From contig NZ_JAGGKG010000004.1 of assembly GCF_017873435.1 (NCBI RefSeq), positions 62,001 through 126,000 of the forward strand: a stretch of DNA of 64,000 nucleotides, given 5' to 3'. Positions 38,115 through 48,442 of this stretch are shown here, piece by piece. This DNA comes from Paenibacillus turicensis (GTDB taxonomy: Bacteria; Bacillota; Bacilli; Paenibacillales; Paenibacillaceae). Made by a program: the position numbers and the translations under genes. How positions within the stretch are numbered: the stretch's first letter is position 1; each line of letters starts with the position of its first letter. Under the pieces are notes generated by a model. The model searched no databases, was not told where the DNA came from, and worked only from the letters and a program-made list of their open reading frames with translations.

Positions 38115-39482
38115 TTAGCACTTCACGAACACGCCTGGGAATTCAGGTGTAACCTGATCTTTTTGGGAGTAGATGATGTGACCACGCAAAATAGTAGTAT
38201 CAATCTGCGCACCAATCTCACGACCGATATAAGGACTAATTTTGTTGCGGTACTCTAGATCTTCCGCTTTAAGTGTGTAAGGTGCATTTGGCTTAATCAA
38301 CACAATGTCAGCATCTTTGCCTACACTAATCCGGCCTTTATTCGTAATACCAAAGCGATCCGCTACATTGCTTGCAATGATACCTGCAAATTGTTGAAGT
38401 GACATGCCACGTTTTTGAACACCTTCGTCAAATAGAACATCCACATTGTTTTGAAGTCCAGAGATTCCACCCCATGCTTCAAATGCATTTTCTTTATCTT
38501 TTAGATCAGGTGTACATGGAGAGTGGTCAGAAGTGACGAACTCAATTTCACCTGCCAACAATTTTTCCCACATGCCATCTTGGTTTTGTTTATCACGAAT
38601 TGGAGGAGAACATTTAACAACAGGACCGATACTATCCAACTCATCTGTATGGAAATACATATAATGTGTACAAGTTTCACATGTTACATCAACGCCTTCT
38701 TGTCTAGCTTTCGTTACAGCTTCAACGCCTTCTGGACAAGCGACGTGACAAATATGGATACGGCATCCTGTTTCTTTAGCGAAAAGAATTGCACGTTGAA
38801 TTGGCTCAACTTCTGTAAATACTGGACGAGTTTCAACATAGGCTTTTAGAGTTTTCTCACCATTTTTGTAAGCAATCTCACCTAATCTATCGGTAATTGC
38901 AGCATTTTCAGCATGGATAGCTAAAACCTTTCCAGTTTTCGCAATTTGCTTCATACCTTCATACAACGAGTAGTCATCCACGTTCATGAAGTCGCCATCA
39001 ATTGAACGGTCACCACATGTTGCCATAAAACATTTATAAGCAATTACGCCACCTTCATCTAGCTCTTGAATACCGCCTTTAGGAAGAGAGTAAGGCACTA
39101 ATCCGCCAAAGGAATAAACGTCTGATCTCAATTTGCCTTCCCCAGCAGCATATTTGATTTTGAGAGACTCGCCATCTGTTGTAGCAGGAACTTGGTTCAA
39201 AGGCATTTCTAAAAATGAAGTTACTCCACCTTTTGCAGCAGAAGCTGTTCCAGTTGAATAGCCTTCCCATTCATCACGGTAGCCGCCACCTGGCTCTGTA
39301 ATATGAACGTGAGCATCAATCATTCCTGGGCTTACAATTAAGCCTGTAGCATCTATCACTTTGGAGCCTTCTAACTGAGAGCCGATTGCAGCAATCACGC
39401 CGTCTTGAATACCAATATCTGTTTTTACCTCTCCGCTATCCAAAATAACAAGACCGTTCTTAATCACTAGATCATAAGTCAT
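38115..39482 (-). CDS. allB: Allantoinase
   Basis: Hydrolyses allantoin to allantoate. The amidohydrolase metal site is visible: DAHVHI, the carboxylated Lys in AYKCFMATCGD, HAEN, HICHVACPEG and TSDHSPC. The true start is the ATG at 39482, 8 bases behind GGAGG; 455 residues. It follows pucI on the same transcript (gap 69 bp). Confidence 0.95.
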   Translation of the reverse strand: MTYDLVIKNGLVILDSGEVKTDIGIQDGVIAAIGSQLEGSKVIDATGLIVSPGMIDAHVHITEPGGGYRDEWEGYSTGTASAAKGGVTSFLEMPLNQVPATTDGESLKIKYAAGEGKLRSDVYSFGGLVPYSLPKGGIQELDEGGVIAYKCFMATCGDRSIDGDFMNVDDYSLYEGMKQIAKTGKVLAIHAENAAITDRLGEIAYKNGEKTLKAYVETRPVFTEVEPIQRAILFAKETGCRIHICHVACPEGVEAVTKARQEGVDVTCETCTHYMYFHTDELDSIGPVVKCSPPIRDKQNQDGMWEKLLAGEIEFVTSDHSPCTPDLKDKENAFEAWGGISGLQNNVDVLFDEGVQKRGMSLQQFAGIIASNVADRFGITNKGRISVGKDADIVLIKPNAPYTLKAEDLEYRNKISPYIGREIGAQIDTTILRGHIIYSQKDQVTPEFPGVFVKC

Positions 39483-39551
39483 CTCATATTCCTCCAATTT
39501 GATTGTAGTTTTTAAATCAATTACAGATCACAGATTTTGTAAAACAGCATC

Positions 39552-41009
39552 TCAATTATTTGGCGATACTTTCATCAAAATCCAATATATAATAAATGCG
39601 GATACAAATCCTGCAATCCAAGCGATGTCAGAAAGGAACGAAAAGGCTGGAACAAATTGTCCAATTAAGGATAAAATCAGTCCTGCAATCGTTGCAATGT
39701 ACGCTTTAACGTTGACGCTATTGTAAATGCTACGATTAGTTGCTTGATCATTTTCATCATAATACAACTGATCCAAATCAATGTGTTGTCTTTGCACAAA
39801 GTAGTAATGAACGATCATTACACCTGCAACTGGACCAAGTAAAGCTCCAATTCCATTCAAGAATACGATAATTGCGCTACCGCCAGACATAAAACGCCAT
39901 GGCATAATCAAAACGCTGACCACTCCGGCAATAATTACACCCTTACGATAATTGATCGATTTTGGGAATAAAGCGGCTAACTGATAACCCGCAGGAATGA
40001 TGTTACCTGTAGCATTTGTTGAAATTGTTGTCATCAAAAATACTAAGGTTGTTAATAGTATGGCAGGAAGACTATCCCACTGATTAATGAAATCCAAAAC
40101 ACCATTACCTGAAGTAGGTGCTCCATAATGAATGGTTCCACCAATAATAATGAGAACAGCCATGATTGCGAATATGAAGTACCCAACGAAAAAGCTACCG
40201 ATTTGTCCAACCGTTTGTGCTTTTTGAGATTTTGCATTTTGTGTAAAGTCAGATACGCTTACGCCCGGTGCTGCCCATACAGCAAGCACGGATGCAATTA
40301 CAATTAAGTATCCATAAACAGGATTAATTGCAGTGGCTTCAGTCATTTTAAAAGTAAAGATATTTCCGATTCCGCCACCGACATTAACCGCCCATACAGT
40401 CATCGCACCAAAAACAATATAAATAATTGGACTTAGTACAGCAGTAAACTTATTCAGAATTCCACCACCACCTAGACCAATTGCCATATTTGCTGCCCAG
40501 AAAAGCACAAAGCTGATTAATTCAGGTACAGATATACCAAGAATATTTGCACCTGATCCAATTTCCAAATATGCAGGCCAAATCTTACCTATCAAAATTG
40601 TTAATGCAGCAGCCCCAACGTAAGTCTGTACTCCAAACCAAGCTATTGCTGCCACACATCCCCGTAGAAATCCGGGTAGTTTAGCGCCTTTACTTCCATA
40701 AGCTGAACGTAGATGTATCGCAAAAGGAATTCCGTATTTAGTCCCTGCTCGGCCGTTGATAACCATAAACAAGGAAAGTACAATCCCACTAATGATCATT
40801 GCAAAGATGACGTTGATCGGTGACAAGCCTAGCAATAAAAAACCGACTACAGCCGCATAATTAGGGATGTTATGAATAGAACCCATCCAGAGCGTAAAAT
40901 AGTTCATTGCGCCCATATTTCTTTTCTCTGGGGACTTAGGTAAAATGTCTTCGTTGCTATATCCCCGTTGCTGATACACTTCGATATTGGTCTCGATAAC
41001 CTGATTCAA
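39552..41009 (-). CDS. pucI: Allantoin permease, NCS1 family
   Basis: 485 residues, 12 predicted helices. NYFTLWMGSIHNIPNYAAVV at TM1, GVSVSDFTQNAKSQK and TTISTNATGNIIPAGYQLA are NCS1 motifs that line the purine/hydantoin site. The start is a TTG (41009) 8 bases behind GGGAGG; an upstream GTG would include that site. First gene of the pucI-allB transcript, behind a promoter with a perfect cre site. Confidence 0.92.
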   Translation of the reverse strand: MNQVIETNIEVYQQRGYSNEDILPKSPEKRNMGAMNYFTLWMGSIHNIPNYAAVVGFLLLGLSPINVIFAMIISGIVLSLFMVINGRAGTKYGIPFAIHLRSAYGSKGAKLPGFLRGCVAAIAWFGVQTYVGAAALTILIGKIWPAYLEIGSGANILGISVPELISFVLFWAANMAIGLGGGGILNKFTAVLSPIIYIVFGAMTVWAVNVGGGIGNIFTFKMTEATAINPVYGYLIVIASVLAVWAAPGVSVSDFTQNAKSQKAQTVGQIGSFFVGYFIFAIMAVLIIIGGTIHYGAPTSGNGVLDFINQWDSLPAILLTTLVFLMTTISTNATGNIIPAGYQLAALFPKSINYRKGVIIAGVVSVLIMPWRFMSGGSAIIVFLNGIGALLGPVAGVMIVHYYFVQRQHIDLDQLYYDENDQATNRSIYNSVNVKAYIATIAGLILSLIGQFVPAFSFLSDIAWIAGFVSAFIIYWILMKVSPNN

Positions 41010-41174
41010 AATGTTGACCTCCCTAAAAACCAAATTTTACAGTAACCACAAACCTCTAAGTTGTAACGCGGCTTTCTGTTGGTATTACCCTATAATAACA
41101 GACTGTAAGCATTTCTTTCACTTAGATATTGGGCTCACCTCTTATTTTGTCTTTAATTTTAATGTTCTATATTA

Positions 41175-41222
41175 AGTATAAATGAAAACGCTTACATCAT
41201 CATTGTAAAATTGAACAAAACG
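41175..41222 (-). promoter_or_regulatory. pucI promoter: -10, cre site and shared dyad
   Basis: Minus-strand -10 TATACT at 41175-41180. TGAAAACGCTTACA (41183-41196) is a full match to the CcpA cre consensus. The dyad CATTGTAAAATTGAACAAAA (41201-41220) begins 21 bp upstream of the -10. A second related site may lie at 41228-41240. CcpA repression and activation by PucR are inferences. The rest of 41010-41369 is AT-rich leader and a terminator. Confidence 0.7.
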
Positions 41223-41281
41223 TAAGTATGTTTTTGTTTAAACTGCACATCTACCTTTTAAAAAATAATTGATATAATAAA

Positions 41282-41327
41282 AAAATTTCGGTCAAATACG
41301 GTTGAAATCCGCATTTGACCGGATATA
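41282..41327 (-). terminator. Terminator of pucG
   Basis: On the minus strand CCGGTCAAATGCGGAT folds with ACCGTATTTGACCG, then AAATTTTTTT. Confidence 0.85.
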
Positions 41328-41369
41328 AATTCCATTTAAGTTATATGAAATCCATATTACTTTATTATG

Positions 41370-42590
41370 TTAATTTTTGTGATTTGCTTGGTAAACATCC
41401 AGCGCTGCTTTAACCGCTTTGCCCACTTGAATCGGCGCACCAAAGTAAATGAGAGCTGCTTCTAAAGCACCCAATACTTGTAGTACATTTTCTCTGCGGC
41501 TGCTATATCCCATATTACCAATTCTCCAAATTTTCCCTTGTAAGTCACCAAAGCTTCCAGCTATTTCAACGCCAAACTGCTCCAGCAAAAAGTCTTTAAC
41601 GCCATTAGCATCAATGCCTTCCGGAACAAGAATTGGTGTCACTGTAGGAATCTTAGTATCTTCGTTACCATAAATACCAAGACCCATCGCCTTAACTCCA
41701 GCGACAATCGCTTTATTATTCAAGGTGTGGCGTGCATACACACGATCAAGTCCTTCTTCAAGTAAAACACGTAACCCCGTATGAATACCATAAATCATAG
41801 AGGTCGCTTCTGTATGATGGTTGATTCGATTATTATTCCAATAATTAATCAACTGACTCAAATCCAGATAGTTGCTTTGAATGAAACGCTCGTTACGCTC
41901 TACTTTGCTAAGTCCTAATTCCTTCTGATAGCGTGATTCAATAATTGCTTGGGCACGCTTGTTAAAAGTAATAAGAGATAAACCTGACGGCACGCTGACA
42001 CATTTTTGAGAACCAGCAATAGCAATATCAATATTCCATTCATCCACTTTAATTTCTACTCCGCCGTAAGTCGCAACCATATCAACCAAAAATAAAACAT
42101 CGTTTTGACGGCAATAAGCACCTATTTTTTCCATTTCCTGAATTTGAGCATTCGCAGTTTCACCATGAACCATGGCTACGATTTTAGGCTGAACCTCTTT
42201 AATCTTCTCAATGACTTCCTGCTGATCAAAAGGAGTCTCCCAATCCTTTTCCAGCATAACAATATCTGCTTGTGCACGCTCTGCAATTTCAGCTAACAAA
42301 TACGCAAATCGTCCATAAGCAGGAATTAACACTTTATCCCCTGGCTCAATTAAAGCAATCATAGCAGCTTCAATTCCTGAACGGGATGTTCCATCAATTG
42401 CAAATGCCTGCTCGTTAGTTGTACCGAACGGAGCTTTGATCATTTCTTTCACTTCGTCCATGATGGATAAGAAGGCTGGATCAAATTGTCCAAGGATCGT
42501 ATGGCTCATTGCGCGTAACACTTTTGGGTGTGCTTCTACGGGTCCGGGTGTCATAATCGTTCTTTGTGGGATATCTATTTCTTTAAACAT
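41370..42590 (-). CDS. pucG: PucG, (S)-ureidoglycine-glyoxylate aminotransferase
   Basis: 406 residues, class V PLP aminotransferase. GSQKCVSVPSG holds the PLP Lys; MTPGPVEAHPKVL and VHGETANAQIQ are family blocks. In Bacillus this enzyme transaminates ureidoglycine with glyoxylate to give oxalurate and glycine. The allantoin context fits PucG rather than a serine or alanine-glyoxylate aminotransferase. It is divergent from pucR. Confidence 0.92.
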   Translation of the reverse strand: MFKEIDIPQRTIMTPGPVEAHPKVLRAMSHTILGQFDPAFLSIMDEVKEMIKAPFGTTNEQAFAIDGTSRSGIEAAMIALIEPGDKVLIPAYGRFAYLLAEIAERAQADIVMLEKDWETPFDQQEVIEKIKEVQPKIVAMVHGETANAQIQEMEKIGAYCRQNDVLFLVDMVATYGGVEIKVDEWNIDIAIAGSQKCVSVPSGLSLITFNKRAQAIIESRYQKELGLSKVERNERFIQSNYLDLSQLINYWNNNRINHHTEATSMIYGIHTGLRVLLEEGLDRVYARHTLNNKAIVAGVKAMGLGIYGNEDTKIPTVTPILVPEGIDANGVKDFLLEQFGVEIAGSFGDLQGKIWRIGNMGYSSRRENVLQVLGALEAALIYFGAPIQVGKAVKAALDVYQANHKN

Positions 42591-42732
42591 GTTAAAAATT
42601 CACCATCCATCCTCAATTTATTGACAGCCAACAATACAGCTCTGTGGCAGACATGTTATACTTAAATAATTGTTATACTTTATAATAGAAAAAACTTTGA
42701 ATTCTATATAGGCTTACAGAAAGGATACAGAT

Positions 42733-44364
42733 ATGACGACCATAGCCGACATTCTAAAGCTTCCACGCTACTCGGATCTAAAATTACTAACGAATGCAAA
42801 TTTAGTCGATACACATAAAACGATAGAAAGCGTTGAAATCTCTGAAACGCCTGATATCGAATTCTACATTCCTGCTAACGTTTTACTTCTAACTACAGCA
42901 ATGACTTATGCAAACGATCAAGACGGATTAATTCCGTTAATTGATTCTTTAATTCGGGCCAAAACCATAGGTCTCGGGATTAAGACAGGGCGATTTCTTG
43001 GTAAAATAAAACCCGAAGTTATTGAATACGCGGAGAAGGTTAATTTCCCATTATTTGAAATTCCTAACACCTACTCTCTTGGCTCGCTGATGCATCAATT
43101 GTTAAATAAAATCTGGGGCACACGTTATGAAGAAATTTCCTTCGCCTTAGATATTCAAAAAAGATTTTTTAACTTATTGATCCAAAATGCGACGAATCAA
43201 ATCGTAATTAACAAATTAAGCCAGATCGTAAAAACACCAATTATTTTGCTGAACCCATTTAAAGAAATCATGGATTACTCCAAGCATTTCAATCTTTCCA
43301 GCAATCCAGCTCAGCATTATGTGAACGAGATTGTGCAAAAAATCGAACAAATTCCGAAAGAACGGGATTCCTTTATAATTAAAAATCCAAAAGGTCATGA
43401 AATTCAGGTTTCGCTTGTCCCTATTAAGGTCCATACCTATTTTCCACATTACCTAGTGATTGTGAATCCTGAACAAATTCCTTATCCGATCTCCAGCTTT
43501 GCCATTGATCAGGCAGCAATGGTGTTATCTTTTGTCCTTTTTAAAAATGAGAAGGTATCAGAGTCGCAACAGTCGATCGAAACCGAATACTTTAAAGAAC
43601 TGATCGATTATCATTCCAGTTCAAATGCGCCAGTACGTGCTTTTGAGCTAAATGTAAAATATGGCTACGTGTTATCCAATTACTATCAGGTTGTTCACGT
43701 GTTTGACGAAGCAGCACTGGAAGACTCATTGCTTAATCTAAATCAAGAGGAACGCTTAGTCCTTGCATCACAATGGCTACAAAAACATGTATCCGAATAT
43801 TTTACTAACGGACTAGTCATTTTCTTTAGCGTTACCAAGGAAACCCTCATTTTAATCCAACAAGAGGTTGAAGATTTAGACGAAAAACTATTGGATATTC
43901 GCAATCAGCTACATGAAACCTTAGATATTCAATTGATCTTTAGTGTCGCAAATCCGTACACCGATTGGAAACGAATTAACCAATCTTATACGGAAGCTAA
44001 GTTAGTCTTTGACGAACGTAGAAGTAAGCATCAAACTCAACCGATCATCCATTATAAAGATAAGGGTATGGTTCAATTGTTCCATCACCTTGAAAAAAAT
44101 GATGTGCGCTTTTTCTGTGAAAACATTCTGAAAGATTTCGCTTATCCTAAAGAACCTGTATTAATTGAGTTACGCAAAACATTATCAGTGTATTTAGGTG
44201 CACAATGCGAAATTGCCAGCGCAGCCTCTGCTTTATTCGTGCATCGTAATACCGTAAAATACCGGATTCTTCGTTGCGAGGAAATACTTGGCCACTCCGT
44301 CAATTCACCAAGTCATTCCTTGAACTTACGTCTTGCACTTGCCCTTAGCGAGGAAAGCTATTAA
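42733..44364 (+). CDS. pucR: PucR, purine catabolism regulator
   Basis: 543 residues. The N-terminal PucR domain (about 1-125, TIADILKLPRYSDLKLLTNANLV) is followed by a CdaR GGDEF-like region (about 290-420) and the C-terminal helix-turn-helix (about 480-535), SAASALFVHRNTVKYRILRC. In Bacillus, PucR activates the puc genes on purine intermediates. AGAAAGGAT precedes the ATG. It is the only regulator in the cluster and so the candidate for the shared dyad. Confidence 0.93.
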   Translation: MTTIADILKLPRYSDLKLLTNANLVDTHKTIESVEISETPDIEFYIPANVLLLTTAMTYANDQDGLIPLIDSLIRAKTIGLGIKTGRFLGKIKPEVIEYAEKVNFPLFEIPNTYSLGSLMHQLLNKIWGTRYEEISFALDIQKRFFNLLIQNATNQIVINKLSQIVKTPIILLNPFKEIMDYSKHFNLSSNPAQHYVNEIVQKIEQIPKERDSFIIKNPKGHEIQVSLVPIKVHTYFPHYLVIVNPEQIPYPISSFAIDQAAMVLSFVLFKNEKVSESQQSIETEYFKELIDYHSSSNAPVRAFELNVKYGYVLSNYYQVVHVFDEAALEDSLLNLNQEERLVLASQWLQKHVSEYFTNGLVIFFSVTKETLILIQQEVEDLDEKLLDIRNQLHETLDIQLIFSVANPYTDWKRINQSYTEAKLVFDERRSKHQTQPIIHYKDKGMVQLFHHLEKNDVRFFCENILKDFAYPKEPVLIELRKTLSVYLGAQCEIASAASALFVHRNTVKYRILRCEEILGHSVNSPSHSLNLRLALALSEESY

Positions 44365-44367
44365 ATA

Positions 44368-44437
44368 AAAAGCATTGAAGATTGAATCGCGAATAAGCTG
44401 TTGATAGCTATTACGATTCAACATTCAATGCTTTTAT
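44368..44437. terminator. Bidirectional terminator between pucR and allD
   Basis: AAAAGCATTGAA..ATTGAATC mirrors GATTCAA..TTCAATGCTTTT, with flanking A and T runs. Confidence 0.85.
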
Positions 44438-45511
44438 TCAGTTTGCAAACGCCCCAAGTCCTTCATAACGATTGTAATGAATATCGTCAGACTCAAGATA
44501 GCGGATAATGGATTCAGGAATGTCCACACCCTCCTTGAGATGCTTGCTATAACGCTCTTGACTGCCTTGACCTGGATATTGAACACGACTGAACCCAGAT
44601 GCTGGCTTAATCTCATTTAACTCCTGCATGGTTTGAGAAATATATTTCTTAAACAACTCAAGACCAACAAAACGCTCAGGATCGATAAGAATATAAATCT
44701 GACCCAAATTGCGTCCCTCATGCAAATTATGATACATGGAGCTAACTTCTTTACCAAATGGCAATCCAAGCAACACACCAGATAAAATATCGACCATCAT
44801 CATTAAGCCGTAACCTTTAGGTCCAGCGATCGGAAGAAGCCCATTTACTTCATTTGGATCTGTTGTTGGCGCGCCATCTTTATCCACCGCCCACGTATCA
44901 GGGATTGATTTCCCTTTGGAGCGTGCATCAAGAATTTTACCCCATGCTTGTACTGTTGTAGCCATATCAAAAACCAATGGTTGATCACCATCACTTGGTG
45001 CACCAAAAGCGATCGGATTCGTTCCGTAATATCTTTCCGCACCACCAAACGGCACAACCATCGGGTCGGATTGACACATAGCAATCCCAACTAAATTTTC
45101 TTTAGCAATTTTGCGCATGTAATAAGAAAGCGTTCCAGTATGACCTACTTTGGAAACACCAACGACTGCTACGCCACTTTCCTTCGCCATCTTAATTGCA
45201 GGCTCCAACGCTAAATTTGCAGCATAATGCCCTTGCGTATTATCGCCATGATAAATCGCAGAGCTTGGACCCGTTTGCTCAAAGTTAAGCTCAGGCGTAA
45301 CATTAATCCCGCCCTTATTAATCCGCTCAGCATAATATTCAACACGAACAGCACCATGTGAATGCACACCACACAAATCTGCATATACGAGGTGATTTGC
45401 GGTTTCTTCCGCCTGCTCACCTTTTAATCCTGCTTTAACTAGCTTGTTTTTGATTAGTTCATGCAGTTGTTCACCGCTAACTCTAACTACTTTTTCTTCT
45501 GTATTTGACAT
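44438..45511 (-). CDS. allD: Ureidoglycolate dehydrogenase, copy 1
   Basis: 357 residues of the malate/L-lactate dehydrogenase (LDH2) family. HSHGAVRVEYYAERI, GVSKVGHTGTLSYY and YYGTNPIAFGAPS are the NAD(P)-binding and catalytic blocks. Context (allE directly upstream) identifies oxidation of (S)-ureidoglycolate to oxalurate. A second copy lies at 54485. The central part (about 200-290) differs from that copy by a single residue in about 90, while both flanks are much more diverged. Confidence 0.92.
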   Translation of the reverse strand: MSNTEEKVVRVSGEQLHELIKNKLVKAGLKGEQAEETANHLVYADLCGVHSHGAVRVEYYAERINKGGINVTPELNFEQTGPSSAIYHGDNTQGHYAANLALEPAIKMAKESGVAVVGVSKVGHTGTLSYYMRKIAKENLVGIAMCQSDPMVVPFGGAERYYGTNPIAFGAPSDGDQPLVFDMATTVQAWGKILDARSKGKSIPDTWAVDKDGAPTTDPNEVNGLLPIAGPKGYGLMMMVDILSGVLLGLPFGKEVSSMYHNLHEGRNLGQIYILIDPERFVGLELFKKYISQTMQELNEIKPASGFSRVQYPGQGSQERYSKHLKEGVDIPESIIRYLESDDIHYNRYEGLGAFAN

Positions 45512-45537
45512 TTTTACAGCCCCTTCCTCAGTGTTGT

Positions 45538-46326
45538 TTACACACCTGGGTTACGATTTGCGTCTTTGGAATATACGTAAGCCAACTTCTCTTTACGGTC
45601 TGTTGAATATGCGGCTTGTGGTACATAAGACGCCATAAAGATATAATCGCCTTTTTCAACAGGATACCAATTGTTGTCGAGGTTATACATGCCTTTACCA
45701 GAAAGGATATATGCACCATGCTCCTGATAATGTGTTTCGACATAACCATGACTTGCAGCAGGTGAGAATTCTAAAATGTGCATATTCATATCGAAACCTA
45801 AATCATCTGTAGGTAGCAGGTTCCAGAACAACACATCACTCATACCTTCGTATTCAATTGGTGTAATGTCAGCACGATTACCTACAACTTTGTGTGCTTG
45901 ATGTCCTTCAAGTGGATCGTATTTACGTTGGTACAAAAATGCTTCCGTCATTTCAGTTTGCCCATTTTCGAAATACATCTTTTCATTTACAGGGAAAAAC
46001 GCATAACCACCATCTGTCAATTCATGCTTTTCGTTGCTATCGCTTACAATTAACTTTCCTGAAATAACATATACAAAGGTTTCGATCCCTTCGCCACCAA
46101 AGCCTAATGTGTTTTTGCCGCCTTCTTGAAATTCAGCGATAAAATCAGAGAAGCTTGCTCCGATACGAGGTGAACCTAAAATACTAATTCTTGTGTTCTC
46201 AAAGCCTGGTACAACATTATTCACTAAACCATCATGTGGCAAAATAGCGTAATTATTTTTTTTAATGACTGCACGCGATGTTAACAAGCCGTCTAAATAA
46301 CCGACATTATTATTTTTATAACCCAT
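45538..46326 (-). CDS. allE: (S)-ureidoglycine aminohydrolase, copy 1
   Basis: 262 residues, two cupin domains. [18 protein letters not shown] and [19 protein letters not shown] carry the metal-binding His/Glu set of AllE (YlbA). It releases ammonia from ureidoglycine to give ureidoglycolate. The copy at 55584 differs at only about five residues by eye (for instance PLEGHQ versus AIEGHK). AAGGGA lies before the ATG. It forms an operon with allD, 26 bp downstream. Confidence 0.94.
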   Translation of the reverse strand: MGYKNNNVGYLDGLLTSRAVIKKNNYAILPHDGLVNNVVPGFENTRISILGSPRIGASFSDFIAEFQEGGKNTLGFGGEGIETFVYVISGKLIVSDSNEKHELTDGGYAFFPVNEKMYFENGQTEMTEAFLYQRKYDPLEGHQAHKVVGNRADITPIEYEGMSDVLFWNLLPTDDLGFDMNMHILEFSPAASHGYVETHYQEHGAYILSGKGMYNLDNNWYPVEKGDYIFMASYVPQAAYSTDRKEKLAYVYSKDANRNPGV

Positions 46327-46381
46327 GTCTAATCGTTCCCTTTCTAAATAGGATTACAGCCAAAATTACTGCTTTAATTCA

Positions 46382-46460
46382 TTGTAAGCACTTAACTGAT
46401 AAGCGCATAGTTTCAAAAGCTACAATTCTTGAGGCAAAGTTGTTGATGATGAACAAAGCA
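46382..46460 (-). promoter_or_regulatory. allE-allD copy 1 promoter with shared dyad
   Basis: Minus-strand -10 TACAAT at 46382-46387. The dyad TTGTTGATGATGAACAAA (46441-46458) begins about 54 bp upstream of it. GTTTCAAAAGCTACAATTCT between them is identical to the promoter of the second copy (56461-56480). Confidence 0.6.
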
Positions 46461-46537
46461 TGAACAATTTTTTTAAAAAATACCTCTTTTAAAAATGCCC
46501 ATTTTATTAAAAAATTAATATATAAATAATTAAAAGT

Positions 46538-46580
46538 TGACCCTTCTACAATTACTAAACGTAAATGCAAAAGGGTCTTT
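46538..46580. terminator. Terminator downstream of carbamate kinase copy 2
   Basis: GACCCTT and AAAGGGTC form the stem, TTTTTTG on the plus side and AACTTTTAATT on the minus side. It resembles the hairpin at 33553. Confidence 0.75.
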
Positions 46581-46599
46581 TTTGATTATTTGTATTATA

Positions 46600-47559
46600 T
46601 TAGTTTACAGCTCCGACAGGACTCGCTTGTACAACCGTTGCTGAACCACCAGTAAAGATGGAATTAATGTTTTCAAGTGAAGTAATGATCGCTTTGCTTC
46701 CTGGGCGACCTTCCACAAATGAAATTGCTGCTTCAACTTTAGGTAACATGCTACCTGGTGCAAATTGTTCTTCGTCGATCCATTTATTCAATTGATCAAC
46801 AGTTACTTCTTCTAGCTTCTCTTGGTCTGGTTTATTGTAGTTCACATATACGTTATCTACACCTGTCAAAATAAACAAGTAATCCGCTTCAACCAAGTTT
46901 GCTAGTTTTGCAGATGCGAAGTCTTTATCGATTACAGCTTCAACACCTTCGTAACCGTTGGTTACTTTCTTCACAGGAATACCACCGCCACCTGCAGAAA
47001 TCGTAACATATCCACTTTCAATCAATGTTTTGATAATCGGATATTCCACAATTGTTTGTGGTTTAGGGGATGCTACGACTTTACGATATCCGCGACCCGC
47101 ATCCTCAACATACGTTTCTCCGTTTTCTGCTGCTGCTTTTTCTGCTTCCTCTTGAGAGAAAAATGGACCAATTGGCTTCGTTGGGTTAGTGAAAGCTGGA
47201 TCGTTTTCATCGACAACGACTTGGGTTACAACGGTTGCCACTTGCTTGTTTAGACCTGCTTCAACCATTGCTTCGTTCATTGTATTTTGTAGCCAGTAGC
47301 CAATGCTACCTTGTGTCATTGCTACACAAGTATCTAGTGACATTGACGGATTTTTATCAGATTCAGCTGCAGCTTGCTGCAACAATAAATTACCAACCTG
47401 CGGGCCGTTACCATGGCTAATAATAAGCTCATGTCCCTGTTTGATTAATTCTACCAATTGCTTACTTGTATGACGTAATGCTTTCATTTGTCCTTCTGTC
47501 GTTGGATCATCAGTTAAAATCGCGTTACCACCTAATGCGACTACAATTCTTTTTCCCAT
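46600..47559 (-). CDS. arcC: Carbamate kinase, copy 2 (AllK role)
   Basis: 319 residues from the ATG 5 bases behind GGAGG. Same motifs as copy 1 ([35 protein letters not shown]). It lies 13 bp behind allH, ending the allFG-allH-kinase operon. There it would draw ATP from the carbamoyl phosphate released by oxamate carbamoyltransferase. Copy 2 ends QASPVGAVN, copy 1 ends QATGR. Confidence 0.95.
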   Translation of the reverse strand: MGKRIVVALGGNAILTDDPTTEGQMKALRHTSKQLVELIKQGHELIISHGNGPQVGNLLLQQAAAESDKNPSMSLDTCVAMTQGSIGYWLQNTMNEAMVEAGLNKQVATVVTQVVVDENDPAFTNPTKPIGPFFSQEEAEKAAAENGETYVEDAGRGYRKVVASPKPQTIVEYPIIKTLIESGYVTISAGGGGIPVKKVTNGYEGVEAVIDKDFASAKLANLVEADYLFILTGVDNVYVNYNKPDQEKLEEVTVDQLNKWIDEEQFAPGSMLPKVEAAISFVEGRPGSKAIITSLENINSIFTGGSATVVQASPVGAVN

Positions 47560-47572
47560 AATTGCCTCCATT

Positions 47573-48430
47573 TTATCTTGTTGTCTTTTGTTTTAAAAAT
47601 GTAAGAACACCAACTAAACTATCGTTTCCAGAAGTTGCTCCATATGCTTGAATCTTTTTTATTGCTTCAATAAGCTGTTGCTCATTTTCTGTTAAAATTG
47701 CTGCGCAGAGATTAATCCATTGTGCATTCACATATCCATCAAACAGCGCCTCATAATAAGCCAAGCTGACATCTGTTGTTGAACGGTGCTGTAACTGCTG
47801 CTTCACGAGTTCTTTCAAGTAGCCTCCACTCTCAGTGATGGCTTCAAACAATATCATTCCTTGTAGAAAGTCATCGCCAGAAGGTGTTAAACCAACTCCT
47901 GCACCAATTAAAGAAGAAACTGTGCTTGTGCTAATTAAACTAACGAAATTGTCGTACATTTGCGTTAATTGCGATGAAGCAAAACCTGACTGCGTCCAAA
48001 CATCCGCTTCTTCAAGATGATGTAATAAACCACTTTTGCTTATTTGTTCTTGTGTTACATGTGGTATTGATAAATCTATACTTTGAATCGACGGGAATAT
48101 TGCGGTTGTGACGAGAGGACGAGTATAACAGGTAAAAGTTAAACTAAGCTTTTCTTCTGAACTGGAAAAAAACGGGCTTATTTTGACTGGATCACCAACT
48201 GTCAATGCGGACTGAACAAGTTCAAGATCTGCGGCGTTGATTGCAAGCCCAATCGCGGATAAGCTCTCTTCATTTTTTCCAACGAACAGTAAAGAATCAT
48301 TATATTTCAGGTTGAATCCATTCGAAAAAATCGAATGGATTCGTGCCTGAATACTTCCATGTTGTAAAATCAATTGTCGTACATATGAGCTTATATAAGC
48401 TTTTTCAAATGTTAGACTGTGATTGTTCAT
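47573..48430 (-). CDS. allH: AllH (YlbF, DUF2877), oxamate carbamoyltransferase subunit
   Basis: 285 residues. [19 protein letters not shown] is the hallmark of DUF2877. Work on the E. coli allantoin cluster assigned FdrA, YlbE and YlbF together (AllF, AllG, AllH) to the long-missing oxamate transcarbamylase; here the first two are one fused protein just upstream. The ATG is 12 bp after its stop, with no clear ribosome binding site, so translation may depend on coupling. Confidence 0.9.
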   Translation of the reverse strand: MNNHSLTFEKAYISSYVRQLILQHGSIQARIHSIFSNGFNLKYNDSLLFVGKNEESLSAIGLAINAADLELVQSALTVGDPVKISPFFSSSEEKLSLTFTCYTRPLVTTAIFPSIQSIDLSIPHVTQEQISKSGLLHHLEEADVWTQSGFASSQLTQMYDNFVSLISTSTVSSLIGAGVGLTPSGDDFLQGMILFEAITESGGYLKELVKQQLQHRSTTDVSLAYYEALFDGYVNAQWINLCAAILTENEQQLIEAIKKIQAYGATSGNDSLVGVLTFLKQKTTR

Positions 48431-48442
48431 CGTTTACTTGAA

